Below are positions 34,574 to 39,599 of a DNA stretch of 39,599 bases, piece by piece. The notes under the pieces were generated by a model. It was not told the DNA's origin. It saw only the letters and a list, made by a program, of their open reading frames with translations, and did not search any database. The stretch lies in NCBI GenBank assembly GCA_944371305.1, contig CALVXM010000001.1, positions 1 to 39,599 on the forward strand. The letters run 5' to 3'. Within the stretch, counting starts at the first letter, position 1, and each line of letters starts with the position of its first letter. A program made the position numbers and the translations under genes. This stretch comes from an uncultured Bacilli bacterium. GTDB lineage: Bacteria > Bacillota_I > Bacilli_A > RF39 > UBA660.

Positions 34574-35580
34574 ATAAACATACTATCTCCAAAACTAAAA
34601 AAACGATAGTTGTTTTTTATAGCTTCATTATAAGCCTTCATAATATACTCTTTACAACTAAAGGCACTTACCAACATAATTAAAGTTGATTTAGGTAAGT
34701 GAAAATTAGTTATTAAACAATCAATTGCTTTAAATTGATAACCAGGATAAATAAAGATATCAGTCCATCCTGAACATTCTTTAAATGTACCATACAAATT
34801 CATAATTGTTTCTAAAGTTCTAGTAGTCGTTGTTCCAACCGCTATAATTCTTTTTTGATGATGATTCAAAATATCAGCAGTTTCTTTACTCATCATATAA
34901 AATTCACTATGCATCTTATGTTTAGTTACATCTTCGACATTAACTGGTCTAAATGTACCTAGTCCAACATGTAAAGTAATAGGAACAATAATTACTCCTT
35001 TTTCTTTTAATTTATACAATAAATCATTAGTAAAATGTAATCCAGCCGTTGGAGCCGCCGCACTACCTTCATTTTTGGCGTAAATAGTCTGATATCTATT
35101 CTGATCTTTTAATTTTTCATGAATATAAGGTGGAAGTGGCATCGTTCCTAATTCATCTAATATTTCAAATAAAATACCATCATAAATAAACTTTAAAACC
35201 CTTATTCCCTCATCACCTAATTTTATACACTCAGCTTTTAACTTCTCACTAAATTTAATAACTGTTCCAATTTTTACTCTTTTAGCCGGTTTAACTAAAC
35301 ATTCCCAGTTATCATTGCCAATATCCTTCAACATTAATATTTCAATTACAGCGTTAGTTTCTTCTTTAACGCCATATAATCTAGCAGGAATAACCTTGGT
35401 ATCATTAATTACTAAAATATCGTCTTTATTTAAATAATCCAAAATATCGGTAAACTGGTGATGACTGATATCGCCAGTTTCTTTATCTAAAACCAATAAT
35501 TTAGAAGCATCTCTTTTTTCTAAAGGAGTTTGTGCGATTAAACGTTCTGGTAGTTCAAAATCAAAATCATCTGTTTTCAT
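34561..35580 (-). CDS. queA: S-adenosylmethionine:tRNA ribosyltransferase-isomerase
   Basis: Transfers and isomerises ribose from SAM to preQ1-tRNA, making epoxyqueuosine. Seen: [21 protein letters not shown] at the N-terminus, [56 protein letters not shown] and [17 protein letters not shown]. The 339-residue length is normal. ATG 35580 follows GAGTGATTATA. It is the last gene of the ruvA-HAD-ruvB-queA operon, and ruvB-queA is a common pair. Confidence 0.97.
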   Translation of the reverse strand: MKTDDFDFELPERLIAQTPLEKRDASKLLVLDKETGDISHHQFTDILDYLNKDDILVINDTKVIPARLYGVKEETNAVIEILMLKDIGNDNWECLVKPAKRVKIGTVIKFSEKLKAECIKLGDEGIRVLKFIYDGILFEILDELGTMPLPPYIHEKLKDQNRYQTIYAKNEGSAAAPTAGLHFTNDLLYKLKEKGVIIVPITLHVGLGTFRPVNVEDVTKHKMHSEFYMMSKETADILNHHQKRIIAVGTTTTRTLETIMNLYGTFKECSGWTDIFIYPGYQFKAIDCLITNFHLPKSTLIMLVSAFSCKEYIMKAYNEAIKNNYRFFSFGDSMFIKKD

Positions 35581-35590
35581 TATAATCACT

Positions 35591-36601
35591 CTATTCTATT
35601 TCTAATTTATTTTGATGATCTATTTTTAAATGTTCATAAGCTTTTTCCGTTACAATTCGACCTCGACTAGTTCGTTTTAAAAAACCATTTTGTAATAAAT
35701 AAGGTTCATATACATCTTCAATAGTCGTCTGTTCTTCACCAATACTTGATGCAATTGCATCAATACCAACTGGTCCACCATTAAATTTTTCAATTATTGC
35801 CTTAAGTAAATTATAATCAGTTTCATCTAAACCTAACTCATCTACTTTAAGTTTTCCTAAAGCCATAATTGTTATCTTCTTATCAATAACACCATCACCC
35901 AACACCAAAGCATAATCTCTTACTCTTTTAAATAGACGATTAGCAATTCTTGGAGTCCCACGACTACGCTTAGCTAGTTCAATTGCAGCATCATCTTCGA
36001 TCGGTGTATTTAATACTCGACTAGTTCTTTTAATTATACTAGACAATTCTTCAATCGTATAATAATTTAACTTTGATATAATTCCAAATCGATCTCTTAA
36101 AGGACTAGTTAAATCACCAGTTCTAGTCGTTGCTCCTACTAAAGTAAAAGGCGGTAAATCAATCCTAATATTACGACTATTAGAATCTGCTCCGACAATG
36201 ATATCTAAAGTAAAATCTTCCATAGCAGAATATAAAACTTCCTCAATATATCTTGGAATTCGATGGATTTCATCGATAAACAAAACATCACCCGGTTCCA
36301 AAGTTGATAAGATAGCCGCTAAATCCCCAGTTTTTTCGATAGCAGGTCCACTAGCTGTCTTAATATTAGTTCCCAACTCATTAGCGATGATATAAGCCAA
36401 AGTAGTTTTACCTAATCCTGGAGGACCATATAATAACACATGATCTAACGGTTCTTCCCTCATTTTAGCAGCTTTGATAAAAACAATTAAATTTTCTTTT
36501 ATTTCACTTTGGCCGATATATTCATCAATACTATCTGGTCTAATTGTTTTTTCAAAAGTATCTTCTTTTAATTCATGATTAGTTACAATTCTCTCGTCCA
36601 T
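35591..36601 (-). CDS. ruvB: Holliday junction branch-migration helicase RuvB
   Basis: AAA+ motor that drives branch migration with RuvA. Seen: [11 protein letters not shown], Walker [10 protein letters not shown], Walker [10 protein letters not shown], sensor 1 [20 protein letters not shown] including the Arg finger region, sensor 2 RGTPRIANR, and the C-terminal winged helix with [16 protein letters not shown]. The 336-residue length is typical. The ATG follows AGGAGTAATATT, and the HAD gene ends five bases upstream. Confidence 0.98.
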   Translation of the reverse strand: MDERIVTNHELKEDTFEKTIRPDSIDEYIGQSEIKENLIVFIKAAKMREEPLDHVLLYGPPGLGKTTLAYIIANELGTNIKTASGPAIEKTGDLAAILSTLEPGDVLFIDEIHRIPRYIEEVLYSAMEDFTLDIIVGADSNSRNIRIDLPPFTLVGATTRTGDLTSPLRDRFGIISKLNYYTIEELSSIIKRTSRVLNTPIEDDAAIELAKRSRGTPRIANRLFKRVRDYALVLGDGVIDKKITIMALGKLKVDELGLDETDYNLLKAIIEKFNGGPVGIDAIASSIGEEQTTIEDVYEPYLLQNGFLKRTSRGRIVTEKAYEHLKIDHQNKLEIE

Positions 36602-36605
36602 AATA

Positions 36606-37106
36606 TTACTCCTTTATATATTTTAAAATGTCTATCCAATTATCGAATGATTTAAGACTATCATATTTATTATTAAATAAAATTACATCAATATTTAATT
36701 TTTTTACTTCTAAACAATTATTGATATTATCATCGATAAATAAATCAATATTTAATTCTTTACATTTATAAGCTTTACCTTGCTCAAAACAATCAAAATA
36801 AATTTCTTTTATCGGTAAATTATTTTTATTAATAAATTCTAAAGTTAATTTTTTTAAATTGTTAGAATAGTAATTACTTCTAGCTGTTATAATATATAAT
36901 TCATGATTCTCACTTAAATTATCTAACACTTCCTTGACATGAGGAATTAATTCTATTTCTTTGGTAATATCATCAATATACTTATTATAAAATTTTTTCT
37001 TATCCTCAAAATTTTGAAATTGTTTCACGCCATATTTATTTAAATATTCTAATACTTTTTCGCTAGTAGATGCAATTGTATCATCGAAATCAATACCTAT
37101 TTTCAT
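36606..37106 (-). CDS. HAD-superfamily phosphatase, 5'-nucleotidase (NT5C-like)
   Basis: Probable cytosolic nucleotidase or phosphatase. Seen: the N-terminal catalytic motif DFDDT (D6 nucleophile, D8 acid), the second HAD motif IITARS, and the acidic FIDDNINNC motif near 123; the cap is short. The 166-residue length matches the small NT5C-like group. It lies between ruvA and ruvB, separated by four bases from each, so it is expressed with the recombination genes; substrates cannot be named. Confidence 0.85.
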   Translation of the reverse strand: MKIGIDFDDTIASTSEKVLEYLNKYGVKQFQNFEDKKKFYNKYIDDITKEIELIPHVKEVLDNLSENHELYIITARSNYYSNNLKKLTLEFINKNNLPIKEIYFDCFEQGKAYKCKELNIDLFIDDNINNCLEVKKLNIDVILFNNKYDSLKSFDNWIDILKYIKE

Positions 37107-37110
37107 AACT

Positions 37111-37662
37111 TTATTTTAAGAATAGTTTTAATGCTTCTTTAATTTGATCTTCGATTGATAAATTAGTATCTACTTGACGAACAACTTTTAATATATCTGA
37201 CGTTTTATATCCCAAACCTTTTAAAACTTCAATTAACTCATCATTAGTTTTAGTTTCAACTATACCATTTGTATTTAATTTACCTTTTAAGTCTAAAATT
37301 ATCTGACGAGCTACTTTATCGCCAATTTTAGGAAATTTTTTTAAATATAAAATATTTTCTCTTTCAATAGCATCAATTATACCACTAATGGAACCAGTTG
37401 CAATAATTGGCAAAGCCATTTTACATCCTAATCCTTTAACTTCAATCAATTTAAGAAATAGATCTTTCTCTTCCTTTGTTTTAAAGCCATAAAGCGATAA
37501 TTCGTCTTCCTTAACATTTTGATAAATATATATTATATAATCTGAATCTATATCAAAAGAATATGGATTAGGAGTATAAATCAAATACCCAATCCCGTTA
37601 TTGTCTAAAACAATATAATTGCTTTCTATCATCTTAACTGTACCTTTTATATATGCATACAT
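37111..37662 (-). CDS. ruvA: Holliday junction DNA-binding protein RuvA
   Basis: Tetrameric junction-binding subunit that loads RuvB. Seen: the N-terminal OB domain (MYAYIKGTVKMIESNYIVLD, GIGYLIYTP), two helix-hairpin-helix motifs (IEVKGLGCKMALPII and KFPKIGDKVARQIILDLKGK), and a C-terminal RuvB-binding domain with LKGLGYKTSDILKVV. Length 183 residues. ATG 37662 follows CAGGTGGTATT. Confidence 0.96.
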   Translation of the reverse strand: MYAYIKGTVKMIESNYIVLDNNGIGYLIYTPNPYSFDIDSDYIIYIYQNVKEDELSLYGFKTKEEKDLFLKLIEVKGLGCKMALPIIATGSISGIIDAIERENILYLKKFPKIGDKVARQIILDLKGKLNTNGIVETKTNDELIEVLKGLGYKTSDILKVVRQVDTNLSIEDQIKEALKLFLK

Positions 37663-37678
37663 AATACCACCTGATATT

Positions 37679-37707
37679 ATTATACCAAACATAGTTTTGA
37701 AAGTCTA
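37679..37707 (-). promoter_or_regulatory. promoter of the ruvA-HAD-ruvB-queA operon
   Basis: TAGACT at 37702-37707, a 17-bp spacer and TATAAT at 37679-37684 on the minus strand. The same hexamer pair and spacing precede the large lipoprotein at 39437-39465. Confidence 0.75.
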
Positions 37708-37708
37708 T

Positions 37709-37731
37709 TAAAAAAGCAATCATTTGATTGC
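37709..37731 (-). terminator. terminator of the large lipoprotein gene
   Basis: A seven-bp stem (37716-37722 with 37725-37731), a two-base loop and a T run on the minus strand. Confidence 0.7.
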
Positions 37732-39381
37732 CTACTTTTTATAATCATCCCATTCAACAATACCACAGAATGGATTTTCCGAATTATAACCATCTTGATT
37801 TCCTAAAAAGATATCCATTAAAAATGCTAATACAAATGGTATTATAAACAATAATACTGCTGCTATTAATCTTGTTGAAAACTTCTTAAACGCTTCTTTA
37901 GAACCCTTATCAGCGTCACCACTTACGATACTTTTAATAAAATCTAATGTCCCCAATCCTAAAGCAAGAAGCGGTCCAGCTATTTTTACAATATCTAAAA
38001 TTTGTTTTAAAATATCAATAAAATCGTTTGATAAAAGATTACAACTTCCTTTCAGATCACCGGTAAGTCCAATAGTAGCTGCTTCAGTTAACATATCACC
38101 AAACGATATACATTCATACATTCTTTTATCAAAACCATCTTTTTCTCTATTGCTTGCAGCAGTAGCATAAAAACTATTACAATATTCAACAACATCTTTG
38201 ATTTTTTGCTCAGTTAAATATTCAATTTCATCATCTTTAATATTACTTAAATCACCATAGTAATTAAACCAACTAAAAGGAGTATCTACACCATCTAATT
38301 GAATAGACAATTTACCATTAATATTTACCCCTTTATAAGTAGCTAATCTATGAAAATATGGTTCTAACGACCTAACTAATAATCTGAATTTGGTACCATC
38401 CAATTTAACAATTTGTTCGACATCATAATCTCCCACTGTAGCTCCTCCAGCAGCGGTAGAATCAACAGTATAACCATTAGGACAAACTAGTTTCCCTTCA
38501 TCATCTGTCATAACACCAGAACTCATATTTTTGAAATCAACTAAAGTAAAGACCGTACTAGCAATTGTTTCACTAAATTTAAATTCATCTTCAACATTTG
38601 TCCAATTATAGTTTTCTTTAAAAATTGATTTACTAGCTAAATTATCATTATTAATCTCTTCATCTTGTTTATTTATTGCATAATAGATATTTCCATCATC
38701 TTTCTTCCAATAATAAATCATAAAATAAGCATTATTAACATCCATACTATCTCTTACTGTATAAAAGGTACTACACCAATTTTCTCTATATTGAGGAGTA
38801 CAGTATTCAAGACATTTAAATTTAGCCGCTGTTCCATCTGCTAATTCATCACAACCGCAATCATATTTATCATTGTTATTTTTATTTTTTTCATTAAATA
38901 TTGTAATAAAACTAGTTCCTTCATCCTGATATTCAGTCGAAAAATCAAATGTCGTTATAGCTCCATCACCTAATTTATAGTAAAGAGTTGGATAAGGACA
39001 TGTTGCATCACTATCACTTTGCTGTATATTTTGGTCATTAAATTCAAATGATAATCTAATAGATTGATCACCATATAAATCTATTTCGTAAACACCATCC
39101 TTCATTCTATCACGATATTCGACTTCAACATCACCTTTTAAACCACTAAAACTAAAACCATAATCATCTATACTATTAAAATAGAAGTTCAAAGTCGGAT
39201 CAGCATTTTCTTCAAATAAACTTTGCATTGAAAGATATAAATTGTTACTATTATTATCAGCTTCATAAGTATCATTTATGTACCAACTACATTTCGTTCC
39301 TTCAGGTGGAAGCTGAATTTCTGCACAACCACTAATCAAAAAAATCAAGAAAAACAATACTATATATTTTACTTTATTCAT
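37732..39381 (-). CDS. large Cys-rich lipoprotein with C-terminal two-helix (VirB2/TrbC-like) region
   Basis: Unknown function. Seen: a signal peptide with lipobox ISGC (C19), about 430 residues of extracellular sequence with roughly a dozen Cys in clusters (YDCGCDE, KCLEYC, NWCSTF), then two hydrophobic helices near 457-480 and 503-527 separated by a charged loop (SGDADKGSKEAFKKFSTR), and a short tail with one Cys. The two-helix tail resembles VirB2/TrbC-type membrane proteins in spacing and loop character; this is a structural impression, not a firm family call. CGGAG lies seven bases before the ATG. It has its own promoter and terminator. No secretion-system genes are visible around it. 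Confidence 0.7.
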   Translation of the reverse strand: MNKVKYIVLFFLIFLISGCAEIQLPPEGTKCSWYINDTYEADNNSNNLYLSMQSLFEENADPTLNFYFNSIDDYGFSFSGLKGDVEVEYRDRMKDGVYEIDLYGDQSIRLSFEFNDQNIQQSDSDATCPYPTLYYKLGDGAITTFDFSTEYQDEGTSFITIFNEKNKNNNDKYDCGCDELADGTAAKFKCLEYCTPQYRENWCSTFYTVRDSMDVNNAYFMIYYWKKDDGNIYYAINKQDEEINNDNLASKSIFKENYNWTNVEDEFKFSETIASTVFTLVDFKNMSSGVMTDDEGKLVCPNGYTVDSTAAGGATVGDYDVEQIVKLDGTKFRLLVRSLEPYFHRLATYKGVNINGKLSIQLDGVDTPFSWFNYYGDLSNIKDDEIEYLTEQKIKDVVEYCNSFYATAASNREKDGFDKRMYECISFGDMLTEAATIGLTGDLKGSCNLLSNDFIDILKQILDIVKIAGPLLALGLGTLDFIKSIVSGDADKGSKEAFKKFSTRLIAAVLLFIIPFVLAFLMDIFLGNQDGYNSENPFCGIVEWDDYKK

Positions 39382-39436
39382 AAAAACAACTCCGTTTCTA
39401 AAATGATATCATTACACTACCTATATCACTATAACC

Positions 39437-39465
39437 ATTATATCAGACACAACTTTTAAAGTCTA
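39437..39465 (-). promoter_or_regulatory. promoter of the large lipoprotein gene
   Basis: TAGACT at 39460-39465, a 17-bp spacer and TATAAT at 39437-39442 on the minus strand. Confidence 0.7.
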
Positions 39466-39466
39466 T

Positions 39467-39496
39467 AAAAGAAATAATCATATAATTATTTCTTTT
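39467..39496 (-). terminator. terminator of the gene entering from the right edge
   Basis: A 12-bp perfect stem (39467-39478 with 39485-39496) and a six-base loop, overlapping the stop codon of the partial gene. The T run is short. Confidence 0.55.
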
Positions 39497-39599
39497 TCCA
39501 AAATATTCTAATTAAATAAAAATCTAAAATAATATAAACCACTAACAATAACCACAACAAAACAGTTGTAAAAATACCAGATGAATAAATTTCAATAAT
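39486..39599 (-). CDS. C-terminal end of a membrane protein (partial)
   Basis: The last 37 codons of a frame that continues beyond the right edge. It contains one hydrophobic helix (TTVLLWLLLVVYIIL) and ends RIFWKKK, as expected for a protein whose last helix leaves a short basic cytoplasmic tail. It overlaps a terminator hairpin. No family can be assigned from this fragment. Confidence 0.6.
   Translation of the reverse strand: MIEIYSSGIFTTVLLWLLLVVYIILDFYLIRIFWKKK

Overview
The window is a very AT-rich stretch of chromosome from an endospore-forming member of the Bacillota, probably class Bacilli and possibly a gut lineage near Erysipelotrichia/RF39. Four genes point to sporulation: gpr (spore protease), a spoVB-like flippase, a cse60-like small gene and a SpoVD-type penicillin-binding protein. 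An orphan KinB-like histidine kinase with two tandem Spo0A (0A) boxes at its promoter fits with these. The code is standard, since TAA, TAG and TGA all end genes. Ribosome binding sites are mostly AGGTGA-like. Several genes start at TTG or GTG, so some starts given here are shorter than the longest open frame.

Layout, left to right (most genes are on the minus strand). 63-5140: a C-terminally broken SpoVD-like PBP, a rhodanese lipoprotein, an adenosine deaminase, an LppM-like lipoprotein with six 39-bp repeats, and galE. 5144-8041: spoVB, cse60, a small lipoprotein and a YgjP-like metallopeptidase with an apparently leaderless mRNA. 8088-11339: an LtaS-like phosphoglycerol transferase downstream of a type IV pilin-like protein that ends in a Hint autoprocessing domain. 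11457-14889: efp, rpmG, a PBP2-type transpeptidase and sodA. 14967-18391: a DUF2624 gene, nfo, an unknown gene, gpr and rpsT. 18439-20569: a transglutaminase-like membrane protein and the kinase. 20683-28504: three giant paralogous pilin-like Ig-repeat proteins in tandem, each with its own promoter and terminator. 28571-39599: a Cys-less EIIB-like protein, rodA, an unknown gene, rpmF-yceD, tmcAL, miaA, a glycosyltransferase-TPR protein, ruvA-HAD-ruvB-queA, a large Cys-rich lipoprotein and the end of a membrane protein.

The core genes cover translation and RNA modification (efp, rpmG, rpmF, rpsT, tmcAL, miaA, queA), DNA repair (nfo, ruvAB), wall synthesis (PBPs, rodA, LtaS-like, galE, spoVB) and sporulation. 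The accessory signal is a surface system of four pilin-like proteins. All share a type IV prepilin N-terminus and a four-cysteine module. Three extend into long Ig-like stalks with different tips. The fourth ends in a self-cleaving Hint domain and is followed by an LtaS-like enzyme. No pilus assembly ATPase, platform protein or prepilin peptidase is present in the window. The Hint-pilin is the best candidate for something undescribed.
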